From positions 1-50,052 of the IMG/VR virus record IMGVR_UViG_3300048903_000141: a stretch of 50,052 nucleotides of DNA, one strand, 5' to 3'. A program made the translations under genes and the position numbers. Each line of letters opens with the position of its first letter. The first letter of the stretch is position 1. Below are positions 1 through 7,692 of this stretch, piece after piece. Source of the DNA: a virus. Under the pieces are notes generated by a model. It worked only from the letters and a program-made list of their open reading frames with translations, was not told the DNA's origin and did no database searches.

Positions 1-220
1 GGGTGTTGTCGCCAATGCTGGTGTTGTCGCCAATGCTGGTGTTGTCGCCAATGCTGGTGTTGTCGCCAATGCTGGTGTTGTAGCCAATGCGGGTGTTGTC
101 GCCAATGCTGGCTGTGGGGTGAATATAAATTTTGCGCTTTGCCAACTCCTCCTGGCAAGTATCGAAATCAAACGGCATCCAGCCTTGTCCGTCAACGAAT
201 AAATAAATGTGCTTTTTCAT
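1..220 (-). CDS. Hexapeptide-repeat protein, partial (runs off left edge)
   Basis: The start ATG is at 220 and the frame stays open to the window edge, so the C-terminus is missing. About 36 ordinary residues (MKKHIYLFVDGQGW...) are followed by six-residue units of the type SIGDNT, one reading RIGYNT. Such units form left-handed beta-helices in the bacterial transferase hexapeptide family. The repeat is near-perfect at DNA level (18-bp units), which is unusual for old protein repeats and suggests recent expansion or slippage. Function is not evident. An acyltransferase-like enzyme or a beta-helical structural protein would both fit. The leader upstream of the start is A-rich and has no Shine-Dalgarno. 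Confidence 0.75.
   Translation of the reverse strand, partial: MKKHIYLFVDGQGWMPFDFDTCQEELAKRKIYIHPTASIGDNTRIGYNTSIGDNTSIGDNTSIGDNTSIGDNT
2..109. repeat. 18-bp tandem repeat, six units
   Basis: Six head-to-tail copies of ggtgttgtcgccaatgct occur from position 2. Five are identical and the fifth unit carries two substitutions. They encode the SIGDNT hexapeptides of the partial gene on the minus strand and probably continue beyond the window. Confidence 0.9.
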
Positions 221-259
221 TTTATGTGTGTTGTTTTTTTGATTTAAATTATTGAAAAA

Positions 260-502
260 TTATTGTTGGTATTTCTGGTAAATGAAAAAGCGTTGGCCCA
301 CAACCTCCGTTGTGACATTGGCAAAGGTGTCTCCAAATACCTCTTTGACCTTAACCAATGATTTCTCATGATCTGCTGGGCTTTGCTTCATGCCCATAAG
401 GTGCCGCACCTCCCATTTCAGGTTGTCCCCCTCTGTTGTTATTGTTATCAATGAGGCCGGGAAAAGTTTGCGTAATCCGTTTTTGAATTTTGTAATGTCC
501 AT
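260..502 (-). CDS. Hypothetical protein, 80 aa
   Basis: Small basic protein beginning MDITKFKNGLRKLF, with no membrane segment, Cys cluster or recognisable domain. A Val/Lys-rich helix lies near the middle (about residues 47-56) and the end is aromatic (RFFIYQKY). It starts 4 nt downstream of the stop of the preceding gene (507-896), so the two are probably co-transcribed. I do not recognise the family. Confidence 0.6.
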   Translation of the reverse strand: MDITKFKNGLRKLFPASLITITTEGDNLKWEVRHLMGMKQSPADHEKSLVKVKEVFGDTFANVTTEVVGQRFFIYQKYQQ

Positions 503-506
503 AAAG

Positions 507-896
507 TTATTTTTCTGATATTATTAATTGTGGTGCCGTTAACTGCAACGTGATCTCATCACGCCGTTTTTCAATGTTAGTAATTTGTTCATTCATTCCC
601 GCCGTTACTTTGCAAATTGCCTCCTTAAATGCTTTCTGGGCATTGTCCACTCCCACAAAGTAATTGGGCCGGCTTACCTCCCCATCATAATCAACATTCA
701 CACTTTCGATCCTGTTGCCTATATGTCCACGATCATTAAACCCTAACTCAACGCCCCACGTTGAGAACTTAATGGAATTGTAATGCACCTCCAACACTCT
801 GGGGTTTTTATCAACGTCAACAAGCTCAAAAAGACGCATTGGCATAAACCCTTTGCGGAACTCCGCTAACTGCTGTATTGAAACATTTTTATTCAT
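507..896 (-). CDS. Hypothetical protein, 129 aa
   Basis: The chosen ATG at 896 (MNKNVSIQQLAEF) overlaps the last 8 nt of the upstream gene and is preceded by GGAGG, one of the few good Shine-Dalgarno sequences in the window. The frame is open further upstream but that part only shadows the neighbour. The protein is soluble, with an alpha/beta N-terminal part and a helical, probably coiled-coil C-terminus (about residues 85-115, MNEQITNIEKRRDEI). No family recognised. Confidence 0.65.
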   Translation of the reverse strand: MNKNVSIQQLAEFRKGFMPMRLFELVDVDKNPRVLEVHYNSIKFSTWGVELGFNDRGHIGNRIESVNVDYDGEVSRPNYFVGVDNAQKAFKEAICKVTAGMNEQITNIEKRRDEITLQLTAPQLIISEK

Positions 897-2010
897 TTGC
901 CCCTCCTTCTGTTTTGGCCATAAACTCCGGCAAGTCGTGGCCGGTTTCGGCCTTGTAAGCCTCATTTTGATTCCGGTGAGCCTGGGCAATACCTGCTGGG
1001 CTGGCCCCCTCCAATTTGTTCTCAATGGCTGGGCCTGCCTGCAAGTCCTCATTGAGCCCGTGGCACCCGTCACTCTCCTCCAGCTCATCCCAACCGCATG
1101 TTGGGCAATGGAGGTATGAACTTAAGCAATAATTGCACGGAGGGTTGTTGAAGCATGTGCAACCCTCACCCTCATAAGCAAAAGCAATTTTGCCGGTGCA
1201 TCCGTCACGGTTACAAATTGCCCCCTCCTCAATGCCCAACGGCTCCCATTTAACCGGAAAACTATAAACCATATTTTCCGTGTTTGCCGGCACCCCTGGT
1301 AGTGGGTCAATCCTTAAATTTTGAAACCGCTTTTGCATTTCCTTATCCTCCGATTGTGCAAATACTTTCCAGGCATCGTTGCCACCCTCTGTGTCAATTG
1401 CCCACTCATTGGCCTTTGGGTATGGCACCGGCTGCAATGTTGATCTCTCTGCCAACCACTCCGGGGAAACGGTCATTGTGTGCGCTCCTGGTTTGCTGGC
1501 CGGAACAATAAACTCCGGGCCTCCATTAATATGAACACCGCCCGGAGGAAATGTTGGCTCCCTTTGAGGCTGTGGTGCCCGCTGCATTGTGTCCAAACGG
1601 GCCAAATCTCCGTCATACGTGAATTTTGTCCAATGGATCAATTTCCAGGTTAAAGAGGTATTGTAATAGGCTAAAAAATCATTCAGCGTTTCAAAGCCAT
1701 CATTGGCGGCAAGCAATAACATTTCCATTACCCCCAGCCTCCGGCCATCAATGAAAATTTCCGGAGTGTTGCCGTTTTCTGGGTACTTAAATGAAACCGT
1801 TTGCACACTTGTGATTACCTGTTTACCTCCCCACCTTTGGGGCTTTCCCGATCTGACACCATACGCGAAATGCACGGTGTCCCCAGCTCTCCATGTGTTC
1901 TTTCTATCCTCTTTGAGAATATGAATTTTTTTGCCGGCCAACACCTTTTCTTTAAAGTGGGTTTTTCGGCCACGCTTTCCGGGAAATACTTTGGGAAATC
2001 CTAATAACAT
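889..2010 (-). CDS. ASCH-like N-terminal domain with C-terminal Cys-rich region, 373 aa
   Basis: The N-terminal ~130 residues (LGFPKVFPGKRGRKTHF, then AGDTVHFAYGVRSGK, IDGRRLGVMEMLLLAANDGF and LIHWTKFTY) match my memory of ASCH-like, PUA-fold, putative RNA-binding domains in Bacteroidetes phages. A Pro-rich linker follows. The C-terminal third has at least eight Cys in a CxxxxC...CTC...CNYC...CPTC pattern, consistent with zinc binding. The last codons overlap the start of the next gene by 8 nt. The assignment rests on motif memory and could be wrong in family name. The two-part layout is visible directly. Confidence 0.6.
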   Translation of the reverse strand: MLLGFPKVFPGKRGRKTHFKEKVLAGKKIHILKEDRKNTWRAGDTVHFAYGVRSGKPQRWGGKQVITSVQTVSFKYPENGNTPEIFIDGRRLGVMEMLLLAANDGFETLNDFLAYYNTSLTWKLIHWTKFTYDGDLARLDTMQRAPQPQREPTFPPGGVHINGGPEFIVPASKPGAHTMTVSPEWLAERSTLQPVPYPKANEWAIDTEGGNDAWKVFAQSEDKEMQKRFQNLRIDPLPGVPANTENMVYSFPVKWEPLGIEEGAICNRDGCTGKIAFAYEGEGCTCFNNPPCNYCLSSYLHCPTCGWDELEESDGCHGLNEDLQAGPAIENKLEGASPAGIAQAHRNQNEAYKAETGHDLPEFMAKTEGGANE

Positions 2011-2043
2011 TGCTTTTTTGATTAATGGTTGTGTGTGAGAAAT

Positions 2044-2241
2044 TTATTCAATTGTGATCTTTACCGATGTTACAAATTGTCTGCCTCCTGCAATTTCTTT
2101 TGATACCATATCTAACCCAGATAGTTTAAAATCATTGCTGGAGCATTTCACGGAAAACTCATTAAGTAGCTTATATATTTTCCCCTCAACTATTCTTTTT
2201 TCCGCTGCAAGCTCTGAGGCTGTTAGTTTTTGCTTTTCCAT
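2044..2241 (-). CDS. Hypothetical protein, 65 aa
   Basis: The chosen start, ATG at 2241 (MEKQKLTASELAAEKRIVEGK), forms a TAATG stop/start overlap with the lipoprotein gene, which argues for translational coupling. A start three codons earlier (2250) is also open. The product has a charged helical first half and a beta-rich second half (RQFVTSVKITIE). No recognised family. Confidence 0.6.
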   Translation of the reverse strand: MEKQKLTASELAAEKRIVEGKIYKLLNEFSVKCSSNDFKLSGLDMVSKEIAGGRQFVTSVKITIE

Positions 2242-2504
2242 TATTTGCAAGTAACGGTTGTTACATACAAAGTATCATTGGCTTTCCAATTCTTGGATTG
2301 CTCTTTTTCGTAGCGGGTAATTTCGCCGGCATCCATATCACATTTGGCCGCGCTGTCTTTCGTGTACGTGCTATTGGGTGAAGCAACGCCGGCATTGATC
2401 CGTGATTTTGATGTTACTGTCTTACAAGTGTAACAATTGGTTGCCTTTTTTGAGCATGAGGCAAGTGACAAACATGCAACGGAAATAATGATGAATTTTT
2501 TCAT
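2241..2504 (-). CDS. Small lipoprotein, 87 aa
   Basis: A short basic N-terminus and hydrophobic stretch lead to a lipobox (LASC, Cys17 the expected lipidated residue) followed by SKK. The mature part has four more Cys, two in a TNCYTCK motif also found at the C-terminus of the structural protein at 39216-40310. It is probably exported and anchored in a host membrane. A role in lysis, exclusion or surface change is possible but not shown. It lies directly behind one of the phased-repeat promoters (-7 box CAAAAGTA on the plus strand at 2521-2528) and is the first gene of that transcript. Confidence 0.75.
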   Translation of the reverse strand: MKKFIIISVACLSLASCSKKATNCYTCKTVTSKSRINAGVASPNSTYTKDSAAKCDMDAGEITRYEKEQSKNWKANDTLYVTTVTCK

Positions 2505-2520
2505 GAGAATTATTTTTTAC

Positions 2521-2573
2521 CAAAAGTAGGAGGTTATTTTGAATTTTGAAACTTTTTTGAAACTTTTTTGAAA
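2521..2573 (-). promoter_or_regulatory. Phased-repeat promoter (site A) of the lipoprotein gene
   Basis: On the minus strand, three TTTC units at an 11-bp period (GTTTCAAAAAA type, 2548-2573) are followed after 19 nt by TACTTTTG, a perfect TAnnTTTG Bacteroidetes -7 box. The ATG lies 17 nt further on. Confidence 0.8.
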
Positions 2574-2593
2574 GTTTGCATTAAATACGGGTA

Positions 2594-2617
2594 CTAAAAA
2601 GGGGGCTAAATGCCCCC
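2594..2617 (-). terminator. Intrinsic terminator of the 728-aa tail gene
   Basis: GGGGGC/GCCCCC stem with a 5-nt loop, followed on the minus strand by TTTTTAG. It lies just after the stop at 2622. Confidence 0.85.
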
Positions 2618-2621
2618 TCTG

Positions 2622-4808
2622 TTATATCCTGAAAATTAGGTCAACCCGCATTATTTGGTCTGTGGGTTTCCATTCGGCCCGCTTGACGCATCCCGTTGCG
2701 GCCAATGCTGTGTTGATATACTCATGCGGGTTGAATGAGGCAACACAACAAAGTTTGAACGGCAACCTCACCTGTCTCTTTATGAACTTCACAGAATCAA
2801 ATGAGGTTGTAACCCCGTTCATTGTGCCGGTGCTGGCATTTCTATCTGACATATAAAAGTTGGCATGGAGCAATGCAAACCCCATAACGTTGTTGTAAAT
2901 GTCCGTTGTGTTGAGAATCGTTGGAGCCGTCACCCCGCCACGCAACCCGCCGCCAATGTCCCGTGTTGCAATGAATGTAAACCCGTCATCCGCAATTACC
3001 CCTTTCTTTACATCGGAGGTCACTTTGTAAGCGTTATTTGTTTTGTTGTCCACTACCTGGGTTTCCGATCCTCCGGAGTTGAGCAAAATGAAATAAACGT
3101 CATTGGTAACTCTTTTCATATCGCGGGAAAATATGTTTTCTTTCTCCTTACGATTTACACAAAATCCGTCATAGGTAATTGGCAGGCCGGCAAAGTCATC
3201 ATTTGGGGTAAACGTTACAATTTCGCGGGCCTCCTGAAATGAAAACATTTCCTTTGCTGGTAAGTTGTCAATGTCATAAGTGTATTGCCTTTTGCCTGCC
3301 AACATTGCGTTTAATGGTGGCACGGAAAGGTCAATTGCGCCTGGGTAAAGGAAATACCCGGAGCTGATATGCTCCAACCGGAAATCATTGCCAAAAATGC
3401 AATACTTCACCTGAAATTGATACCACAACCATTTAAATAACTCCTCCGGTGTATAGGTGCCAACGGTTGCCGGCTCCGTGGCCCAGGGCCGTTTTACATC
3501 TGACTTTTGGAACATCAATATTTGATCCGTGTACGTGGGTTGGCCCGTCACCGGATTTGTGGAGGTTACGGTGTCGGGGTTGATCTGGAAAAATTCACTC
3601 TTAACGGTTAAGCCTGGGCAACAATGGGCCACAGCCTGCACAATTACATCATTGAGCGGTATGCCGTTTGGAATATGCTTTAGGCCATAAACATTTTTCC
3701 ACCCGTCCAACCCGTGCTGATCCTCATTTGGCTCAACAATGTTGGTTGTTTCCCCAATAACGTAATTGGAGTAAATGTAATAAATGTAGTTATCCTCCAA
3801 AGGTATTGACGGAGCTGGAGGCACGGTAAACGGGTGTACTTTCCGTTTTCTGGGCACCATTTTGGGAGGCCGTGCATACTTGTCCGCACCGGCAAATGTT
3901 TCAATGTAAATCCAATCTGGTGTCATTGGTGTGCCTGCCAACACCCATACATACTCACGGCACCATTTGAACCATGCCCAATATGCCATTGTTTCCGCTC
4001 CGCTGCCTGTGTCCTTTTCGCCAATTATATCATACCGGAAAGAGGACAACCGCCAACCAACCGCCGCTGCGTCATAAGCCCCGTTAAAATACGGGTAACT
4101 ATCATGGTAAGGGTTTGACCCCACACTAAGTAATTCATGATAATCAACGGGGTTTCTGGTGCGCTCTGACAAGTCAATGGAGGCAAACAACACGCTCCCA
4201 CTTTCTGGGTTGAATGCGTCACGCTCCTCTCCCTCGCATCCAAACAATGGGAACTCACAACGCCGGTTGGGAAACCATTGGAACGTTTGCGCGGCAAACG
4301 GAAATGAAAAGCCGCTGGCCGGCTCATGGCTCTCCCAATACTCAAACAATGGCACGTAATCATAAAGCTCAACCGGTGTTGGGCCTGCTCCTGCTGCATC
4401 AAAAATATTGAGCTTGTCAACCTTGTACAAATTCAAACATTCGTATGGGTCTGGGCATATTACCGGGAAAGTCACTTGGCATTTGTCCAAATCCCAATGG
4501 CCATCACTCAACCGGATTTTGGTGCCCGGCAAAATCTCAGCTCCACCGCACCCAGGCATGTACATTTTCAAAAGCATTTCCGCACATCTATATCCGTCCG
4601 TTTCCCTCGCATACAACCAATTAAAATCAGCTCCAGCGAAAACCAATGATCCGTCCGCTTTAATGTCATATGCAAACCGTGGGTTGTCATCCTCATTTGA
4701 TAGTGTCCACGATATAACCAAAGAACTCTCATTGAGCGGTGTTGGGTCATATGTCCCGTAACCGTCCAAATCTAGCTGGTAAGTAAGTTTATTAGCTGGC
4801 AGTTTCAT
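2622..4808 (-). CDS. Large tail-tip/baseplate-like structural protein, 728 aa
   Basis: Start MKLPANKLTYQLDLDGYG. The N-terminal part contains a pattern (SLVFAGADFNWLYARE) and the middle a pattern (MFQKSDVKRPWATEPAT, then FRLEHISSGYF) that I associate with a large conserved tail protein of Bacteroidetes siphophages, presumed to sit at the tail tip or baseplate. There are no membrane segments or enzyme motifs. Many aromatics and beta-type sequence fit a virion protein. It is followed in transcription by a terminator and a new promoter, so it ends a transcript. The precise role (hub, spike or receptor-binding) cannot be read from the sequence. Confidence 0.6.
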   Translation of the reverse strand: MKLPANKLTYQLDLDGYGTYDPTPLNESSLVISWTLSNEDDNPRFAYDIKADGSLVFAGADFNWLYARETDGYRCAEMLLKMYMPGCGGAEILPGTKIRLSDGHWDLDKCQVTFPVICPDPYECLNLYKVDKLNIFDAAGAGPTPVELYDYVPLFEYWESHEPASGFSFPFAAQTFQWFPNRRCEFPLFGCEGEERDAFNPESGSVLFASIDLSERTRNPVDYHELLSVGSNPYHDSYPYFNGAYDAAAVGWRLSSFRYDIIGEKDTGSGAETMAYWAWFKWCREYVWVLAGTPMTPDWIYIETFAGADKYARPPKMVPRKRKVHPFTVPPAPSIPLEDNYIYYIYSNYVIGETTNIVEPNEDQHGLDGWKNVYGLKHIPNGIPLNDVIVQAVAHCCPGLTVKSEFFQINPDTVTSTNPVTGQPTYTDQILMFQKSDVKRPWATEPATVGTYTPEELFKWLWYQFQVKYCIFGNDFRLEHISSGYFLYPGAIDLSVPPLNAMLAGKRQYTYDIDNLPAKEMFSFQEAREIVTFTPNDDFAGLPITYDGFCVNRKEKENIFSRDMKRVTNDVYFILLNSGGSETQVVDNKTNNAYKVTSDVKKGVIADDGFTFIATRDIGGGLRGGVTAPTILNTTDIYNNVMGFALLHANFYMSDRNASTGTMNGVTTSFDSVKFIKRQVRLPFKLCCVASFNPHEYINTALAATGCVKRAEWKPTDQIMRVDLIFRI

Positions 4809-4831
4809 AACTCAATTTTTATCAAAGCTAA

Positions 4832-5335
4832 TTAAATTAAATGGCCGCTCTCCTCCGGAACAAATGCAACAAATTGGTTGTGCCTGTCGCTGAAAAGGAG
4901 GCTCACGGAAATGATGTGATAATTTTTAATAAACCAAAGAATTTCCACCTCAAACACCTCCTCCTCACAACTATCAACAACATACCACTTTCCCGTTGCA
5001 AGGTTGCGAATTAAGCCCAGGTAATGCAACGCTCCGGAGGGCCGTGCAAATGAAATCAGGTATGGCACCAATCCTGAATCCATGCCCTCCATCTTGTCAG
5101 AAAAGAAAGATACATTGGCCTTATCAAATCGGTTGCCCACGCGAAACTCCAGCTTTGTGAGGAATAGCGGATAAATTGACAACCCGCCCTCTGATAGCTT
5201 TTTATTCAAATCCACCAAAGCCTCCCCGTCCTCCGTGGGGAGCTTGGCAATAAATTCTTTCTCATTGAATAAGTTGGCAAGAGTGTACGATCCACACCCA
5301 AATTGAGTTGTTTGCCTGAATGGAATTTTTTTCAT
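4832..5335 (-). CDS. Putative papain-fold (C39-like) cysteine peptidase, 167 aa
   Basis: The order Cys14 in QFGCGSYTLANLF, His104 in SGALHYLGLI and Asp121 in WYVVDSC matches the Cys-His-Asp triad of papain-like and bacteriocin-processing C39 peptidases, including the small residue after Cys and the helix it caps. Size is close to an isolated C39 or NlpC-type domain. The gene sits directly upstream (in transcription) of the large tail protein. Tail-associated peptidases of this fold usually cut peptidoglycan crosslinks during entry. An alternative is proteolytic maturation of virion proteins, discussed in the findings. Enzymatic activity is inferred from the triad only. Confidence 0.55.
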   Translation of the reverse strand: MKKIPFRQTTQFGCGSYTLANLFNEKEFIAKLPTEDGEALVDLNKKLSEGGLSIYPLFLTKLEFRVGNRFDKANVSFFSDKMEGMDSGLVPYLISFARPSGALHYLGLIRNLATGKWYVVDSCEEEVFEVEILWFIKNYHIISVSLLFSDRHNQFVAFVPEESGHLI

Positions 5336-5350
5336 GTTGTGCGCTTGCTT

Positions 5351-5569
5351 TTATTGTTTGATTGAAATTACACCTTTGCCCCATTCAACAACCCCGATCT
5401 CCACGGGCACCACTTTCCACCCGTACATCTTTTGAGCATCTGGAAATGTTATTTTCAAACCGGCCACGCTGTTGGCCTTTGCTCCCCTGCTTGACGGAGC
5501 CAATGTTGACAAATCGAAATGCCCCGCTCTGGTCTTAAGGACAAACATTTTTTTAATTACTGTTGCCAT
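5351..5569 (-). CDS. Hypothetical protein, 72 aa
   Basis: Starts MATVIKKMFVLKTRAG at 5569, back-to-back with the plus-strand gene at 5607. Small, basic, beta-rich and without membrane segment. It starts the leftward cluster containing the peptidase and large tail protein. Family not recognised. Confidence 0.6.
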   Translation of the reverse strand: MATVIKKMFVLKTRAGHFDLSTLAPSSRGAKANSVAGLKITFPDAQKMYGWKVVPVEIGVVEWGKGVISIKQ

Positions 5570-5590
5570 AATTTTATTTTTATACTTTTG
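5563..5590 (+). promoter_or_regulatory. Promoter of the plus-strand moron gene
   Basis: TTG at 5563-5565, a 17-nt spacer, then TACTTTTG at 5583-5590, a perfect TAnnTTTG -7 box. The ATG of the only rightward gene follows at 5607. Confidence 0.75.
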
Positions 5591-5606
5591 GTGAAATTAA
5601 TTTTTT

Positions 5607-6038
5607 ATGAAACACTTTTTACTAATCATTCTGGCCTGCGTGGGGTTGACATTCGCCCCGCCCGCCGCACACGCACAAGATTATGTTGTGGGCTCCGCTC
5701 GTGATACAGCGAAACCAAACACAACGAAACGTCAAAAAATTGCCGTTGTCTCTCCTGGGGGCATCACGGTAAGTTACAAATGCACCCAGCTCACCGACAC
5801 AATAACGGGCTATGTTTCCATTTGGGCCTCCCTGAATGATACAACATATTTCCCGTGGCCTGGAGCTGACAGTTTCGCAATTGCCGCTGCAACCAATTTG
5901 GAAAAGGGTTGGTTCCTGCGATCCCCAGACCTTTCAAACCCCGTGAAATGGCTGGAGGTGAGAACCCGGTGCCCTTCAAACACCACCAACGCAACCGGCA
6001 AAGCAAAAGTTGACGCACGATTGCGGGTATATAAATAA
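5607..6038 (+). CDS. Exported protein with signal peptide, plus-strand moron, 143 aa
   Basis: This is the only gene read rightward. The N-terminus is a clear signal peptide (basic MKH, hydrophobic LLIILACVGLTFA, likely cleavage after AHA before QD). The mature part is beta-rich (YVSIWASLNDTTYFPWPG; WLEVRTRCPSNTTNATG) with two Cys that could form a disulfide. It has its own promoter (TACTTTTG at 5583-5590) and its own terminator (6061-6093), so it is an independent unit against the flow of the phage genes. That is the hallmark of a moron. The product should reach the periplasm or outer membrane. Superinfection exclusion is a reasonable guess, and a virion-like beta domain is an alternative. 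Confidence 0.8.
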   Translation: MKHFLLIILACVGLTFAPPAAHAQDYVVGSARDTAKPNTTKRQKIAVVSPGGITVSYKCTQLTDTITGYVSIWASLNDTTYFPWPGADSFAIAAATNLEKGWFLRSPDLSNPVKWLEVRTRCPSNTTNATGKAKVDARLRVYK

Positions 6039-6060
6039 CCAAAGAGCGTTAAAACAAACA

Positions 6061-6093
6061 ATCCGTGGCCCTCCAAAGCCACGGATTTTTTTG
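6061..6093 (+). terminator. Terminator of the plus-strand gene
   Basis: ATCCGTGGC/GCCACGGAT stem with an 8-nt loop, followed by seven T on the plus strand. It lies 23 nt after the stop. Confidence 0.9.
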
Positions 6094-6118
6094 TGTTGTT
6101 TCTTATCCTGCATAGCCT

Positions 6119-6679
6119 TTATTTTATCTCATGAGCAACCCCGGCACCGATCAATGACGGCATTAAAGAGTGCCCACAATCATATGAATTTGCCATCAAA
6201 TGGTTGATACAACCAACGCTGTTAATATCATGTGCCGCCGTCATCAACTCACCGTCCTTATAAATATTGAAACCCAACTTTATTGCATCAATTACAAATT
6301 CATAATCATTATACGGGTTGTTTATTTTTACGGTGGCAAAGCTGGGGTAAAAATTACCTTTCGCATCCTTTTCTCCCTCAACCTCCGTATTCACTTGCCA
6401 AAACTTATTGTTGTTGTTCCCAGATTGAAAGGCAATTGGGCACATGATTTTGGCAATGGCAATTGCATCAACGTCCGACATATCATAAAGCCTCCGGAGG
6501 AGCAATTTGCATTCATATTCGTATGTCCAAAGGTTTGGTGCGATCTCCAAACAAACCTGTTTGCTCCACGGGGTATTTCCTTTCACGCCCGTGTACAATG
6601 TGGGCTTGCCTTTATACATCACCTTTGACCCGATGTATGCACCGTAAATTTTTAATAATATTTCGTTGGTTAAGTCCAT
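6119..6679 (-). CDS. Hypothetical protein, 186 aa
   Basis: Begins MDLTNEILLKIYGAYIGSKV, a layout (short helix, then KVMYKGKPTLYTGV strand) that I recall from several Bacteroidetes phage hypothetical proteins. The middle has an Asn-rich loop (SGNNNNKFW) and the end an ALDINSV-like region. No catalytic motif. It starts 3 nt after the stop of the 57-aa gene and is the last gene of this leftward cluster, facing the moron's terminator. Confidence 0.65.
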   Translation of the reverse strand: MDLTNEILLKIYGAYIGSKVMYKGKPTLYTGVKGNTPWSKQVCLEIAPNLWTYEYECKLLLRRLYDMSDVDAIAIAKIMCPIAFQSGNNNNKFWQVNTEVEGEKDAKGNFYPSFATVKINNPYNDYEFVIDAIKLGFNIYKDGELMTAAHDINSVGCINHLMANSYDCGHSLMPSLIGAGVAHEIK

Positions 6680-6682
6680 GAT

Positions 6683-6856
6683 TTATTGTTTTGTTGCCTG
6701 ATAATTTTTTTCATTCTGTATTCTCTCCAGCAATGCCCGCCTTTGTTTTATCAGCTTCATATGCTCCTCAAAAGGCATGTGGGCATACATGGTTGATTCC
6801 AGCATTTTCAACTCACATTTGAGCCGTTGCAATTGCGTCAATGGTAACTGTATCAT
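6683..6856 (-). CDS. Small coiled-coil protein, 57 aa
   Basis: A short ORF with ATG at 6854-6856 and TAA at 6683-6685. Its ATG overlaps the TGA of the upstream gene as ATGA, and its stop is 3 nt before the next start, so it fills its slot exactly. The sequence (MIQLPLTQLQRLKCELKML... then HMKLIKQRRALLERIQNE) has leucine and hydrophobic heptads in two blocks and looks fully helical. Family unknown. The tiling makes it a convincing gene despite its length. Confidence 0.7.
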   Translation of the reverse strand: MIQLPLTQLQRLKCELKMLESTMYAHMPFEEHMKLIKQRRALLERIQNEKNYQATKQ

Positions 6857-7209
6857 GGATTTTGCTTTTTATGGTGAATTACAAAACATCTTCTTTTTGG
6901 GCACCATTCGCTCTTTGCAACCTCGCGGTTTTTCTCAGCAATATAAATGCCCTCCGATCCCTTAAGCCGGAGAAATGAGGGCTCTTTGATTGAGCTTTCA
7001 TTTCTCTTTTTCGGTGGCTTCTTACTGAGCTTTACCACCTCCTCATGGCCGGTAACTTGGCTCCGGCCATTGCGCCGGTTGGGGTGAGTGTATGGTGTCA
7101 CCCGCTTTATGAGCTTTGCCCGGCCCTCTGCCTGGGCCTCCATTTCATATTGGATTTCGCGCCGGGTAATAATGTAACGCTCTCCCGGCTTACGCTTTTT
7201 AACTCCCAT
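6853..7209 (-). CDS. Basic hypothetical protein, 118 aa
   Basis: The chosen start, ATG at 7209 (MGVKKRKPGERYIITRRE), overlaps the end of the previous gene by 11 nt within ACAACTGAAAATG, a start context seen again at other genes here. Starts at 7248 and 7263 are open but would mean a long overlap. The protein is very rich in Lys and Arg (RRNGRSQ, KKPPKKRNE) and has a Cys/His-containing end (WCPKRRCFVIHH). It may bind nucleic acid. Not recognised. Confidence 0.6.
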   Translation of the reverse strand: MGVKKRKPGERYIITRREIQYEMEAQAEGRAKLIKRVTPYTHPNRRNGRSQVTGHEEVVKLSKKPPKKRNESSIKEPSFLRLKGSEGIYIAEKNREVAKSEWCPKRRCFVIHHKKQNP

Positions 7210-7426
7210 TTTCAGTTGTGTTTGCTGTTTTACAATCTGGGTTTTCATACTGCCAAACCCCATTTACAAAATGCTCTGATATTGTCCCCGTTCTCAACAT
7301 GCCTCCATTGTACAATATTCGCTTTCGCCGTTTAATGCCGCATTTGCCGCACACCTCCACAATGTTTTGCTCCTCCTCATCCCATTTGGTGCCCCAGGTA
7401 TGCCGGGCCGCGCCGGTCTTACTCAT
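7199..7426 (-). CDS. Small zinc-ribbon-like protein, 75 aa
   Basis: Begins MSKTGAARHTWGTKW and contains VCGKCGIKRRKR, one CxxC knuckle followed by a basic patch, plus a later single Cys (NPDCK) and a His. It overlaps both neighbours by 8-11 nt. It is probably a small metal- and nucleic-acid-binding accessory protein, by inference only. Confidence 0.65.
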   Translation of the reverse strand: MSKTGAARHTWGTKWDEEEQNIVEVCGKCGIKRRKRILYNGGMLRTGTISEHFVNGVWQYENPDCKTANTTENGS

Positions 7427-7670
7427 TGCCGCCTCCGTTCATTTTCTGGGCAACTAGCACCATTGCCTTTAATTGTCTCTGTGTTTGCTCATCCAGCGGC
7501 ACCGGGTACGCAATGGCAAACCCCTTGCCCTTAAAGCTAATTAGCTCACAAGATTCAAAGGCCAAAAACTGGCTCTCCGGGTGTTTGGCAACTGCTGCTG
7601 CCAATGCCTCCTTTTCGTCTGAGGCTTCAATGTCATGAAAGATTGAAAAATGTACACGGTAAACTGGCAT
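7419..7670 (-). CDS. Hypothetical protein, 83 aa
   Basis: Begins MPVYRVHFSIFHDIEASDEKEALAAAVAKHP. The beta-strand, EAxDEKEAL helix and strand order resembles the small DpdA/PCF-type alpha-beta proteins that occur in many phages, without a definite match. Acidic N-terminal half, helical C-terminus ending MNGGGNE. Overlaps the next start by 8 nt. Confidence 0.6.
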   Translation of the reverse strand: MPVYRVHFSIFHDIEASDEKEALAAAVAKHPESQFLAFESCELISFKGKGFAIAYPVPLDEQTQRQLKAMVLVAQKMNGGGNE

Positions 7671-7692
7671 AAAGTTGTTTTTTGGGTTAATG

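Noticed and set aside
2-109. Tandem array at the left edge as a CRISPR
   Set aside because: Units are contiguous 18-mers without spacers and are in frame with a hexapeptide-repeat protein.
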